This document shows positions 43,886 through 53,373 of a stretch of 64,000 nt of DNA, in pieces (position 1 is the first letter of the stretch; each line of letters starts with the position of its first letter). The stretch is from contig JAFWPH010000017.1 of assembly GCA_017509605.1 (NCBI GenBank), positions 26,351 to 90,350 of the forward strand, read 5' to 3'. Source of the DNA: Bacteroidaceae bacterium. Its GTDB lineage: Bacteria; Bacteroidota; Bacteroidia; Bacteroidales; Bacteroidaceae. Under the pieces are notes generated by a model. That model did no database searches, was not told the DNA's origin, and saw nothing but the letters and a program-made list of their open reading frames with translations. The position numbers and the translations under genes were made by a program.

Positions 43886-45639
43886 GCGGCACCTCCTTTC
43901 CTCTTCTCGTCGAAGTCGCCGGCACCTTCCATCTGGGTGTGGTAGATGTCGCTGTAGATATCACAGGTTTCAAGCAAATGCTCATGGGTGTCAAAGCCCA
44001 CTACTTGACCACTCTGCATCACGATGATGCGGTCAGCGTCCTGAACACTGAGAATACGCTGGGCAATGATGATTTTTGTAGTGTTGGGAATATCCTCCTT
44101 AAACGCCTTGCGGATCTTGGCATCAGTAGCGGTGTCGCACGCACTTGTGGAGTCGTCAAGAATCAGTATCTTCGGACGCTTCAACAACGCCCGAGCGATG
44201 CACAGTCGTTGTTTCTGACCACCAGAGACATTGTTCCCGTTCTGCTCAATCATGGTGTCATAACCGTCAATCATGCGGTCGATGAACTCATCGGCTACTG
44301 CCATACGGCAGGCCTCTTGGCATTCCTCCAAGGTCGCGTCGCTTTTACCCCAACGGAGGTTGTCGATAATGCTGCCCGAAAACAGCACATTGTTCTGCAA
44401 CACCATCGACACTTCGTTGCGAAGACGCTCCATGTCGTAAGACCGAACATCAATGCCTCCAACTTCAACCGAACCTTTGTTCACATCGTAGAGACGGCAG
44501 ATGAGGTTGGCTAAGGTCGATTTGCCACAGCCTGTTCCACCAATCACGCCAATGGTCTCGCCAGACTTGATACTCAAGTCAATGTCCTTGATGGCGTACT
44601 CGCCGTTGTTGTTGCCGTATGAGAAACTCACGTGATTGAACTTGATGCTGCCGTCTGGCACTTCCATAACTGGATGTTCAGGATTAGTCACGTCTGCTTG
44701 TTCATCCAAAACTTCTACAATGCGCTTGCCGCTTGCAGCACTCATCGTCATCTGGACGAAAATCATCGACAGCATCATCAACGAGTTGAGGATGGTCATC
44801 ACATAGGTGAAGAGAGAGGTCAACTGACCTGTGCTCAGGTCGCCGGCGACGATGAAGTGGGCACCGAACCACGACAGGGCGATGATGCAGCCATACACCA
44901 CCATCGACATCACAGGATGGTTGATGGCCATCAGTTTCTCCGTGCCGACGTACAGTTTGTAGAGGCCGTTGGCTGCACGGGCGAATTTCTTGTTCTCGTA
45001 GTCCTCGCGAACAAATGCCTTCACCACACGGATTGCGGAGATGTTCTCCTGGACGCTCTTGTTCATGTCATCGTATTTTGAGAACACTTGAGTGAACAAC
45101 TTCACAGTCTTGCTGATGATGAAGTAAAGCGACGTGCCAAGGATGACCATTGCGATAATGAAAATCAGACTCATCCGCATGTTGATGAACACACACATGA
45201 AGATGCTGAACACCAAGTTGAGCGGGGCACGGACTGATATGCGGAGAATCATCTGGAACGCGTTCTGAAGATGGTTCACATCAGTTGTCATACGAGTGAT
45301 GAGCCCTGCGGTGCTGAACTTGTCGATGTTGGAGAACGAGAAGGTCTGGATGTTCTTGAACATCGCGTCGCGAAGGTTATAGGCGAATCCCGATGAGGCG
45401 AAGGCGGAGAACTTTCCGGAGAGGATGCCGAAGGTCATGCTCAATGCGGCCATCACAATCATGATGCCACCATAAAGATACACGTTTTTCATGTTGCCTT
45501 GCATGATTCCACGGTCAATAATCCAGGCCGTCACGTAGGGGATTAGCACACCCATTATCACCTCCAAAGTCGTGAAAATGGGGGTGAGCATCGATGCCGT
45601 CTTAAAACGACCTACACGCCGCAATAATTTTTTTACCAT
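43882..45639 (-). CDS. ABC exporter half-transporter with degenerate ATP site
   Basis: A 585-residue membrane protein with six membrane helices (about 17-310) and an ATPase domain. Walker A is GGTGCGKST, signature VSGGQKQRL; but the catalytic Glu after Walker B is Asp (LILDDSTSA) and the switch His is Gln (IIAQRILS). These two changes are the mark of the degenerate half of heterodimeric exporters such as TM287/288. The partner, with an intact site, is encoded directly downstream with a 4-base overlap. Transport therefore probably uses one active ATP site. Its own promoter is about 90 bases upstream. Confidence 0.93.
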   Translation of the reverse strand: MVKKLLRRVGRFKTASMLTPIFTTLEVIMGVLIPYVTAWIIDRGIMQGNMKNVYLYGGIMIVMAALSMTFGILSGKFSAFASSGFAYNLRDAMFKNIQTFSFSNIDKFSTAGLITRMTTDVNHLQNAFQMILRISVRAPLNLVFSIFMCVFINMRMSLIFIIAMVILGTSLYFIISKTVKLFTQVFSKYDDMNKSVQENISAIRVVKAFVREDYENKKFARAANGLYKLYVGTEKLMAINHPVMSMVVYGCIIALSWFGAHFIVAGDLSTGQLTSLFTYVMTILNSLMMLSMIFVQMTMSAASGKRIVEVLDEQADVTNPEHPVMEVPDGSIKFNHVSFSYGNNNGEYAIKDIDLSIKSGETIGVIGGTGCGKSTLANLICRLYDVNKGSVEVGGIDVRSYDMERLRNEVSMVLQNNVLFSGSIIDNLRWGKSDATLEECQEACRMAVADEFIDRMIDGYDTMIEQNGNNVSGGQKQRLCIARALLKRPKILILDDSTSACDTATDAKIRKAFKEDIPNTTKIIIAQRILSVQDADRIIVMQSGQVVGFDTHEHLLETCDIYSDIYHTQMEGAGDFDEKRKGGAA

Positions 45640-45726
45640 TTCTTTATGTAGTTGAATAGTTCCTTATCTTCTGCAATACAGAATTCATTCATTTCACATT
45701 TTAGATATTTCCCTATATATCAACTA

Positions 45727-45756
45727 CAAATTTACGAAATAATCAACAAAATGCAA
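45727..45756 (-). promoter_or_regulatory. Promoter of the ABC exporter operon
   Basis: On the minus strand, TTG at 45756-45754 and TAAATTTG at 45734-45727, 19 bases apart, fit the Bacteroidota pattern. Probably serves both ABC genes and perhaps the FAD dehydrogenase. Confidence 0.6.
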
Positions 45757-45807
45757 CTTTTTGATGTAAAATATTGACGATTACACTGAAACAAGGGCCT
45801 TTCCGCT

Positions 45808-48792
45808 TCACCACCAGCCGCCACTCCAGCCACCATAACCTCCCCAGCCGCCCCAGCCAGAAGAACGTTCGTTGTCGGTACCCATGGCGTTCTTGCCTGC
45901 GAAGATACTGAACTTATAAACTACTCGCAGCATTGCATACTGATAGATGGCGTTGTAGCGTGAGTCGCTCCGCATAAGGGCTGAGATGTTACGGCTGATA
46001 TTGGTCTGTTGGCCGAGGATATCGTTGACCTCAAACATGACGGTCAGGGCACGCCCCTTGAGGAACGAATGGGCGATCTGGGCATTCCACAGCAGTTCGT
46101 TCGTGTTCATCTCCTTTTGGGCATATCCACGGCGACTGCTCATGCCAATGTCGGTGGAAAGGGATGAACCCCAAGGAGCGGTCCACTCAAACTCGGCGCC
46201 GTAGGAGAAATCGTAGTTGTTCTGGTTGCCCATATCGTTCTTGTCGTTTTTAGAGTGGGTGTAATCAATCTGTCCGTTGAGCACAATGCTGACTTGCCCC
46301 GTGCGGTAGGATAACTCGAGACCACCATCAAGATTCACGGACTTTGTGACTGACTTGATGGATTCGTCGTCATCATTGTTGGTGGAATTGTTGTAGAAGC
46401 CTACATTATGGGAGTAGTTGCCACCCAAGTCAACACCAAAGTTAAATGACTTTTTCTTTCCCAAGCCTGTGTTGAAACCGAGACCTCCTCCTCCGGTCCA
46501 GTTGCCGTTGATGTTCATAGGCATGGTCGTGCGTACACCTGTCTCAGCGTTGTAGGAGGTCTTGTTGTCGATACTGTTGCGGGTGGTGTTGAACCAAACC
46601 CACGAATAGATACCCTGCTGTCGTTCTGCGTTATATGTGTTGAAACTGCCGTTGATACTGTGCGTGAACGAAGGCTTCAGACCTGGATTGCCTTTGGTGA
46701 TGACGAGTGGGTTGGAATCGTCCTTGATGTCAAGCAGGTTGGTCATGCTTGGCTGGCGAGTCCTTCCATCGTATCGGAGATACATGTTGGTTTGCTTGTT
46801 GAAATTCAAACGGAGGTTGACACGTGGAGCGATGTTGAACACATTACGGGTAATCTCGGGATATTCGTAACCCATGTACTTGTAGTTGAGCGTACTGCGC
46901 TGAGGCAGAAGGTCAACTCCTAAACTGAAATTGTACAACTCGCGGACTTTACGGAAACTGAAGCTGATGGTCTGGTCGTAGTTCCTGTATTCAGAGAACT
47001 GACTGAGACGGTTGGCCACCGAGTCGGTGCCATCGAGCACATACTGCATGTCTTCCATGAACTTGAGCACGGCATTGATATTGTAGCGGTTGTTCTGCAT
47101 GCTCTGTGATAAGGTCTGATAAGCGTCCGACTCATAAATATAAGCACGGCGGTCGTTCTTGCTGTAACTGTAGTTGTAGCTGTAACTCATTTGAAGGTAA
47201 GTCCTGTCGGCTATCGGTTCGCTGTAGGTGAGTTGGCCTGTGATGCCGTAGTTCTTCGAAGGCGTGTCGTAGTAGCGGTTGTTCTGCTGGTTACTGCCCG
47301 ATGACTTGTAGGTGATGTTGGCGGCGGAGAGTTGCTTGCTCTTGCCGTCTCCATAATTGCCCGTTACACGTAAGGTAAGGTTGCGACCTTTGTTGTTAAA
47401 CTTACGGTTGGCTTGCAATTCTCCATTGAAACTGGTATTGGTGCTGTAGCTCTGGTTGCGGTTTGTATTGGTATTGACCACAATGTCCAGCAAGTTGGTG
47501 AGAACCGTGTTGGCGGGATCCACAGTTGCACCGTCTCCCGAGGCTGCGATTTGGTCGTTATAGTCGAGTGCTTGGGGAGTGATGTCATTAGGATCATCAT
47601 TGTATGAACCCGACTGACTGCTTCCTCTTCTCCTGTTGCGTGAAAAGGTGATGTTGGGACGGAAGATGATGTTAGTCATACTGTCGGGCTTCCATTCAAA
47701 ACGGAAATTGCTGAACACGCGTTGGTTGCCTGAGAAATTCTTGCTGTAGTTCTCGCTGAACTTACCTGTTATGGCATTGAAGGATTCTGTCGAAGATGAA
47801 TTCTCGGTATCGCTTCCGTCATAACGGTAGCGGAGGCTGCCGCCTGTCTCTAATTTGGGCTTGGCGGTAGCGAAATTGGCGCCTAACTCTTTGTTGTTGC
47901 GGAGACCGCCACCCCAGCCGCCCCAACGACCGCCTCCACCACCGAAGCCCATATCGGCTACGTTGTTCGCACCACCAAGGAAGGTGGCTTGGAAGTCGTC
48001 GTTGAAACGGTTGATGTTGAAGCGTTCTGAATAGCGTTTCTTTGTTCCGATTCCTAAGTTCAAATTGCCGAACCATCCGTTTTTCATTCCCTTTTTCACT
48101 GTGAGGTCAAGCACTGTCTCTTCCTGACCGTCATCGATGCCGGTCACCCGTGACAGGTCGCTCTTGCGGTCGTAGGTCTTGAGGTTGTCAATCATCTCGG
48201 TGGGGATGTTCTTCATGGCCACTTCCTTATCGTTAAGGAAAAACTCCTTGCCATCTACAAGGATCTTGCTGACGGTTTTGCCGTTGATGGTGATGTTACC
48301 GTCTTTATCTACCTTGGCACCAGGGAGTTGCTTGACAAGGGCCTCAAGAGTGGAACCCTCTGGAACACGGTAGGCGGCGGCGTTGTAGATCAGGGAATCA
48401 CCAGATACCGCCACTTTGGCGGCATTGGCGGTCACTTCTGCACCTTTTAGAAGAATGGCATCTGAAGCCATGGTAATGTACCCAATGTCGGTGTTGCGCT
48501 TTTTCTGTTTGTTAAGTTCTACACCGATATATTTTGTGACATAGCCGATGAATGAGATTTTTACTGTGTAATCCCCTTTCTTTACATTCTTGAGGTTGAA
48601 CTCACCCTGAGTACCTGTTGCCGCTCCTGTCACGAACGTGCTGTCGGGTAAAGACAGCAACTGAATGGTGGCAGATACAATGGCTTCTCCTGTCTCTTTA
48701 TCAACTACAGTACCACTAACGTTGAATGTGCTTTGGGCTGATAACGTGCACCATGACATCATCATGGTGAACAACAATACATATTTCCTCAT
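45808..48792 (-). CDS. Outer-membrane beta-barrel receptor (TonB-dependent-like, OMP_b-brl_3 type)
   Basis: A 994-residue outer-membrane protein. The chosen start gives the signal peptide MRKYVLLFTMMMSWCTLSAQ; an upstream frame to 48846 lacks one. Then a carboxypeptidase-regulatory-like domain (FNVSGTVVDKETGEAIVSAT ... YTVKISFIGYVTKYIGVEL, about 25-110), a plug-like domain (LEALVKQLPGAKVDKDGNITINGKTVSKILVDGKEFF, about 155-195) and a long beta-barrel. Two Gly/Trp-rich stretches stand out: GFGGGGGRWGGWGGG near 285 and the very C terminus (WGGWGGYGGWSGGWW), where most barrels of this class end in Phe or another plain strand. Ligand unknown; it is not paired with a SusD protein. Confidence 0.9.
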   Translation of the reverse strand: MRKYVLLFTMMMSWCTLSAQSTFNVSGTVVDKETGEAIVSATIQLLSLPDSTFVTGAATGTQGEFNLKNVKKGDYTVKISFIGYVTKYIGVELNKQKKRNTDIGYITMASDAILLKGAEVTANAAKVAVSGDSLIYNAAAYRVPEGSTLEALVKQLPGAKVDKDGNITINGKTVSKILVDGKEFFLNDKEVAMKNIPTEMIDNLKTYDRKSDLSRVTGIDDGQEETVLDLTVKKGMKNGWFGNLNLGIGTKKRYSERFNINRFNDDFQATFLGGANNVADMGFGGGGGRWGGWGGGLRNNKELGANFATAKPKLETGGSLRYRYDGSDTENSSSTESFNAITGKFSENYSKNFSGNQRVFSNFRFEWKPDSMTNIIFRPNITFSRNRRRGSSQSGSYNDDPNDITPQALDYNDQIAASGDGATVDPANTVLTNLLDIVVNTNTNRNQSYSTNTSFNGELQANRKFNNKGRNLTLRVTGNYGDGKSKQLSAANITYKSSGSNQQNNRYYDTPSKNYGITGQLTYSEPIADRTYLQMSYSYNYSYSKNDRRAYIYESDAYQTLSQSMQNNRYNINAVLKFMEDMQYVLDGTDSVANRLSQFSEYRNYDQTISFSFRKVRELYNFSLGVDLLPQRSTLNYKYMGYEYPEITRNVFNIAPRVNLRLNFNKQTNMYLRYDGRTRQPSMTNLLDIKDDSNPLVITKGNPGLKPSFTHSINGSFNTYNAERQQGIYSWVWFNTTRNSIDNKTSYNAETGVRTTMPMNINGNWTGGGGLGFNTGLGKKKSFNFGVDLGGNYSHNVGFYNNSTNNDDDESIKSVTKSVNLDGGLELSYRTGQVSIVLNGQIDYTHSKNDKNDMGNQNNYDFSYGAEFEWTAPWGSSLSTDIGMSSRRGYAQKEMNTNELLWNAQIAHSFLKGRALTVMFEVNDILGQQTNISRNISALMRSDSRYNAIYQYAMLRVVYKFSIFAGKNAMGTDNERSSGWGGWGGYGGWSGGWW

Positions 48793-48863
48793 TTTTACCT
48801 TAACTTGAGATTCTTTATCATGAATATGAGTTAGTTTCATAATCACGTTTTTTCTTCAGTGTG

Positions 48864-48871
48864 CAAAATTA
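48864..48871 (-). promoter_or_regulatory. -7 box of the outer-membrane receptor gene
   Basis: Minus-strand TAATTTTG, 72 bases before the chosen start; no good -33 element seen. It is divergent from the GH2 promoter 70 bases away. Confidence 0.5.
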
Positions 48872-48941
48872 CATAAGATATACGAGTTTATGGCCTATTG
48901 AATAAAGAATTAAGATTTCTTAATGGAAAACCACATGGATT

Positions 48942-48973
48942 CTTGGGTGTTTGAGGAGGGTTTTGTAACTTTG
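48942..48973 (+). promoter_or_regulatory. Promoter of the GH2 gene
   Basis: CTTG at 48942-48945 and TAACTTTG at 48966-48973 are 20 bases apart, a good Bacteroidota promoter, ending 28 bases before the start codon. Confidence 0.75.
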
Positions 48974-49001
48974 TCATCTAACCGGTACATACAAGTTGAA
49001 A

Positions 49002-51887
49002 ATGAAAAGAAGCACACATCGTAGCATTTGTCTGGCAGTAGCTGTGTGCACTGCCATGTTGTCAACAGCACAGAAAAACATAGATAGGCTCCACATTGAC
49101 CTGGCGGGAGCCTGGCATTTTGTGATTGATGAAAACAATCAGTTCGATGAGAAAAGTCTGTTTGGCGACACGCTCTTACTTCCTGGAACCACTGACACAA
49201 ATCATAAAGGTCATCCGCTTGACCGTTTCGATGAGACCACACATTTGTCGCGTAACTATTCCTATGTGGGAAAGGTCTGGTACAGACGTTTCTTGGATGT
49301 ACCACGGCAGTGGAAGAACAAGTCTGTGACTCTCCATCTTGAACGTACAAAACCAACAAGTGTCTGGGTCAACGGCATCAAGATGGGGTCATCCGATGAC
49401 ATCAGTGTGGCACAGAACTATGATGTGTCAGCTGCTTTCAACAGCCAGAATTGGAAGATTGGCCAAGTGTGGATAGACATCATGGTCGATAACAGCGATC
49501 GAAATGTGCCACCACAACTCCTGGGTAGTTCACATGCTTACACCGAGGACACACAAACCAACTGGAACGGCATTATCGGCGACATATATCTTGAGGCGAA
49601 GGAGAAGAAATGTATCAACGATTTCTTTGTGAATGCTGATTATCAAAAGGCCACTGTTTCCATCAAATGTGAGTACTCTTCTTTCGTGAAGCCCAACGAC
49701 AAGGTGAAACTCACTATCTACAATGCCACAGATGGGAGTGCCGTGGCAAGTAAAGTCTTTCAGGTTTCAGATGAAATTAAAATGACACTCGACCAAACAG
49801 CCGTACGTCCATGGAGCGAGTTCCATCCTGCGATGTATGAGGCTGAACTCACTCTTGCTAATGGAGACAAACTTCGTAAGCCATTCGGATTCTGTGACAT
49901 GAGGGTAGAAGGACGGCATTTCCTTGTCAATGGACGCCGTACTTTCCTGCGTGGCAAACACGATGCCTGTGTTTTTCCTCTCACTGCACATGTACCGATG
50001 GACAACGAGTCGTGGAGGAAGTATTTCAGAACACTCAAAGACTACGGCATCAATCATGTGCGTTTCCATTCGTGGTGTCCCCCCGAGGCTTGTTTCGCTG
50101 AGGCCGACAAGGCCGGAATCTACCTCCAGCCCGAACTGCCCTTTTGGGGAGACTTCAACTCCAAGGACAAACGCCTCATGGATTACCTGATGGACGAGGG
50201 AAAGAAAATAGTCAACAGCTATGGCCACCATCCATCCTTTGTGATGATGGCATTGGGCAACGAATTGTGGGGCGACATCGACATGATGAAGCAGTTCACC
50301 GACACGCTCCGTCAACAGCACTATACCAAACTGATGACCTTCGGCTCGAATTACTACTTGGGTTATCAGGGATGGAAAGAGGGAATGGACTATTTCACTA
50401 CTTGCCGAAATGGTGGAGAGCGTGACAAGGAGTTTAATACGCACACACGAGGTTCTTTTTCTTTTGCCGACACCTACGACGGAGGATACATCAACCATAC
50501 TTACCCCAACACCGTCATGAACTTCGACGAGGCGGTGGAGGCCTGCCCCGTGCCAATCATTAGCCATGAGACGTGCCAGTTCCAGATGTATCCTAATTAT
50601 AAGGAGATAGACAAGTACTCCGGTGTGTTGCGCCCATGCAACATGGAGGTTTTCCGCAACCGACTCGAACAGGCGGGAATGCTCGATCAGGCCGACGAAT
50701 TCTTCCGTGCTTCGGCGGCATGGTCTGCATTGCTCTACAGGGCGGACATGGAGATGGACTTGCGTACGCGCGATATGGCTGGATTCCAACTACTTGACTT
50801 GCAAGATTATCCTGGTCAGGGCTCGGCGTATATCGGTGTGCTTGATGCGTTCATGGAGTCGAAAGGAATCATTGAACCTGAAGAATGGCGACAGTTCTGC
50901 TCGGAGATCGTGTCGCTGGCGGTGATGGACCGCTTCTGCTATTCCAACACGGACTCGGTCTTTGTGGAACTGAAAATAGCCAATTATTCGGAGCAATCAC
51001 TACAAGGAAGGGCGCTCGTCTGGCAACTCGTGGACACCAACGGCATGGTATCCCAGCGCGGGGAAGTGAACATCACTGAAGGAGGACAGGGGTTGCTCGA
51101 ACTCGGAGCCATCCAGATTCCGATGGGTGACATCAACGTCCCATCCAAGATGAGGCTATCACTCCAGATTGAAGTTCCTTCTCTGCAGGCATCATCCGTT
51201 TCTCCACAAGCGTGTCAATACACTAACGACTACCCGCTTTGGATTTATCCAGCGGACAATGGCTATGTCAGCAAAGAAATCATGATGACAGATACGCTCG
51301 ACGCAAAGGCTCAACAGCAACTGAAGAAAGGTGGAAAGGTGTTGCTGATGCCTCGACGGGGTGGGGTGGAGAAGGCTACTGTGGGAGGACTCTTCCAGAC
51401 GGACTACTGGAACTACCGTATGTTCCGAACCATCAGCCAGAACAACAAGAAACCTGTCTCACCTGGCACATTGGGCATACTTGCCAACCCCGCACATCCT
51501 CTCTTTAGAGACTTCCCGACAGAAGCGCACACCAACTGGCAGTGGTTCGGCATCGTGAAACCCTCTTATCCGCTCATCCTCGATACCACACCACAAGACT
51601 ACCGCCCCATCGTGCAGGTCATCGACAATGTGGAGCGCAACCACAAATTAGGCCTGGTCTTCGAGTTCAATGTGGAGGGTGGAAAACTCCTGGTCTGCAT
51701 GAGCGACCTCAAGAGCATGGACGACAAACCCGAAGTACGTCAGTTCATTACATCCATGCTCCGTTATATGGAATCGCATGACTTCTCTCCCTCCCAGACC
51801 GTTAGCCTTGATTATCTCCAAGACCTGTTGACTCACGATGCGGAAGAACTCAACATCAACGAATTGAGAAATATCTCCTTCGAATAG
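49002..51887 (+). CDS. Secreted glycoside hydrolase family 2 (beta-galactosidase-like)
   Basis: A 961-residue exported enzyme. The ATG at 49002 is taken as start; a TTG two codons earlier is possible but unlikely. Signal peptide MKRSTHRSICLAVAVCTAML ... STAQ. Then the GH2 sugar-binding jelly roll (about 30-200; YSYVGKVWYRRFLDVP, TKPTSVWVNGIKMGSS), an Ig-like domain, and the TIM barrel with acid/base Glu421 in MALGNELWGD and nucleophile Glu523 in IISHETCQF. A long C-terminal beta part follows. The catalytic pair is intact, so it should cleave a beta-glycoside; galactose, mannose and glucuronic acid are all possible in this family. It stands alone, without a SusC/SusD pair, and has no clear sorting tail. 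Confidence 0.9.
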   Translation: MKRSTHRSICLAVAVCTAMLSTAQKNIDRLHIDLAGAWHFVIDENNQFDEKSLFGDTLLLPGTTDTNHKGHPLDRFDETTHLSRNYSYVGKVWYRRFLDVPRQWKNKSVTLHLERTKPTSVWVNGIKMGSSDDISVAQNYDVSAAFNSQNWKIGQVWIDIMVDNSDRNVPPQLLGSSHAYTEDTQTNWNGIIGDIYLEAKEKKCINDFFVNADYQKATVSIKCEYSSFVKPNDKVKLTIYNATDGSAVASKVFQVSDEIKMTLDQTAVRPWSEFHPAMYEAELTLANGDKLRKPFGFCDMRVEGRHFLVNGRRTFLRGKHDACVFPLTAHVPMDNESWRKYFRTLKDYGINHVRFHSWCPPEACFAEADKAGIYLQPELPFWGDFNSKDKRLMDYLMDEGKKIVNSYGHHPSFVMMALGNELWGDIDMMKQFTDTLRQQHYTKLMTFGSNYYLGYQGWKEGMDYFTTCRNGGERDKEFNTHTRGSFSFADTYDGGYINHTYPNTVMNFDEAVEACPVPIISHETCQFQMYPNYKEIDKYSGVLRPCNMEVFRNRLEQAGMLDQADEFFRASAAWSALLYRADMEMDLRTRDMAGFQLLDLQDYPGQGSAYIGVLDAFMESKGIIEPEEWRQFCSEIVSLAVMDRFCYSNTDSVFVELKIANYSEQSLQGRALVWQLVDTNGMVSQRGEVNITEGGQGLLELGAIQIPMGDINVPSKMRLSLQIEVPSLQASSVSPQACQYTNDYPLWIYPADNGYVSKEIMMTDTLDAKAQQQLKKGGKVLLMPRRGGVEKATVGGLFQTDYWNYRMFRTISQNNKKPVSPGTLGILANPAHPLFRDFPTEAHTNWQWFGIVKPSYPLILDTTPQDYRPIVQVIDNVERNHKLGLVFEFNVEGGKLLVCMSDLKSMDDKPEVRQFITSMLRYMESHDFSPSQTVSLDYLQDLLTHDAEELNINELRNISFE

Positions 51888-51937
51888 TCATTGTCGTTTT
51901 CAATGCCCTCCCTTTGTGACGGCCGTAGCCTAATCAC

Positions 51938-51976
51938 AAAAAAAGTCCATCCCCTTGCGCAAGGGATGGACTTTTT
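51938..51976. terminator. Bidirectional terminator between GH2 gene and pgi
   Basis: AAAAAGTCCATCCCCTT pairs with AAGGGATGGACTTTTT across GCGC with one bulged base; A-run on one side and T-run on the other, serving both convergent genes. Confidence 0.92.
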
Positions 51977-51995
51977 ACGTCGTAGGTTATAGGAT

Positions 51996-53339
51996 TTATC
52001 CTAATCTTGCCTGGATGGCCTTGCTCTCTGCCTCGTAGCCGGGTTTGTTGAGCAGGGCGAACATGTTCTTCTTGTAGGCCTCCACACCAGGCTGGTTGAA
52101 GGTGTTCACACCGAGAATCTCACCGCTGATGCCACAACCCTTCTCGAAGAAGTAGATCAACTGGCCAACATAATATTCGTTGAGCTTGGGCAGTACGATG
52201 CGCAGGTTGGGAACACCACCGTCAACATGGGCCAGCTGGGTTCCAAGTTCTGCCATCTTGTTCACCTGGTCGATGCGCTTGCCTGCAAGGAAGTTCAGAC
52301 CGTCGAGGTTCTCCTCGTCGCTTGGCACCTGAAGTGTGCTGTTGGGCTCACCAACGGAAATCACGGTCTCGAAGATGGTGCGCTCACCGTCCTGAATCCA
52401 CTGACCCATGGAGTGAAGGTCTGTCGTGAAATCTACTGCGGCTGGGAAAATGCCCTTGCCGTCCTTGCCCTCCGACTCACCGTAGAGCTGCTTCCACCAC
52501 TCGTTCATGAAGTGGAGCTTGGGCTGGAAGTTGGCCAGAATCTCAATCTTCTTTCCTGAGGCATAGAGCGCGTTGCGAACGGCTGCATACATGGCTGATG
52601 GGTTCTCGGCGAACGGCACCTTGCTGCCCGTCTGGGCTTCCATGACCTGGGCACCAGCGATCAACTGGTCGATGTCGAAACCTGCGCAGGCGATGGGAAG
52701 AAGACCCACTGGAGTGAGCACTGAGAAACGACCGCCTACGTTGTCGGGAATCACGAAAGTCTTGTAGCCTTCCTTATCAGCAGTGGTGCGGGCTGCACCT
52801 TTCTTGGCGTCGGTGATGGCCACAATCACTTTCTTGGCTTCCTCTTTGCCCAACTGGTCCTCACACATCTTCTTCAACAGACGGAAGGTGATGGCGGTCT
52901 CAGTGGTAGTGCCTGACTTGGAGATGTTGATCACACCGAACTTCTTGCCTTTCAGATATCCGATAAGCTCGCTTAGATAGTCTTCTCCGATGTTGTTACC
53001 GGCAAAGAGAATGCGCGGACCCTTGGCAGGAAGAAGCCAGGAGAAACTGTTCTCCAGACATTCAATCACGGCACGGGCGCCAAGATAACTGCCACCGATG
53101 CCTGCTACTACCACTGCCTCGCAGTTCTCGCGCAGAACCTGGGCTGTTGCCTTGATGTCGTCGAGGAAGGCCTGGCTTGTCTCTGTTGGCAGATGAAGCC
53201 AACCGAGGAAGTCGTTGCCTTGGCATGTTCCGTTCTCAAGAGCCTCTATGGCGGCTTTGGCCTTGGGCTCATAACTCTCCACTGCACCAGCTGCTAAAAA
53301 CTGGGCGGCTTTGCTAATCTCAAGTTTAAGGTTTTCCAT
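51996..53339 (-). CDS. pgi: Glucose-6-phosphate isomerase
   Basis: A 447-residue cytoplasmic enzyme interconverting glucose 6-phosphate and fructose 6-phosphate. SIS-fold motifs are clear: [51 protein letters not shown], and the C-terminal [17 protein letters not shown] with the catalytic Lys. The short form (about 450 residues, as opposed to ~550 in E. coli) is normal for Bacteroidota and Firmicutes. It is last in a probable lysS-gpsA-pgi operon, 34 bases after gpsA, and ends at a shared terminator. Confidence 0.97.
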   Translation of the reverse strand: MENLKLEISKAAQFLAAGAVESYEPKAKAAIEALENGTCQGNDFLGWLHLPTETSQAFLDDIKATAQVLRENCEAVVVAGIGGSYLGARAVIECLENSFSWLLPAKGPRILFAGNNIGEDYLSELIGYLKGKKFGVINISKSGTTTETAITFRLLKKMCEDQLGKEEAKKVIVAITDAKKGAARTTADKEGYKTFVIPDNVGGRFSVLTPVGLLPIACAGFDIDQLIAGAQVMEAQTGSKVPFAENPSAMYAAVRNALYASGKKIEILANFQPKLHFMNEWWKQLYGESEGKDGKGIFPAAVDFTTDLHSMGQWIQDGERTIFETVISVGEPNSTLQVPSDEENLDGLNFLAGKRIDQVNKMAELGTQLAHVDGGVPNLRIVLPKLNEYYVGQLIYFFEKGCGISGEILGVNTFNQPGVEAYKKNMFALLNKPGYEAESKAIQARLG

Positions 53340-53373
53340 TGTTGATATCTTTTATATTATTGTTTTATTGTTG

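Noticed and set aside
49767..50789. 340-codon open frame antisense to the GH2 gene
   Set aside because: Antisense shadow; the GH2 frame carries the catalytic motifs and a promoter, this one has neither.
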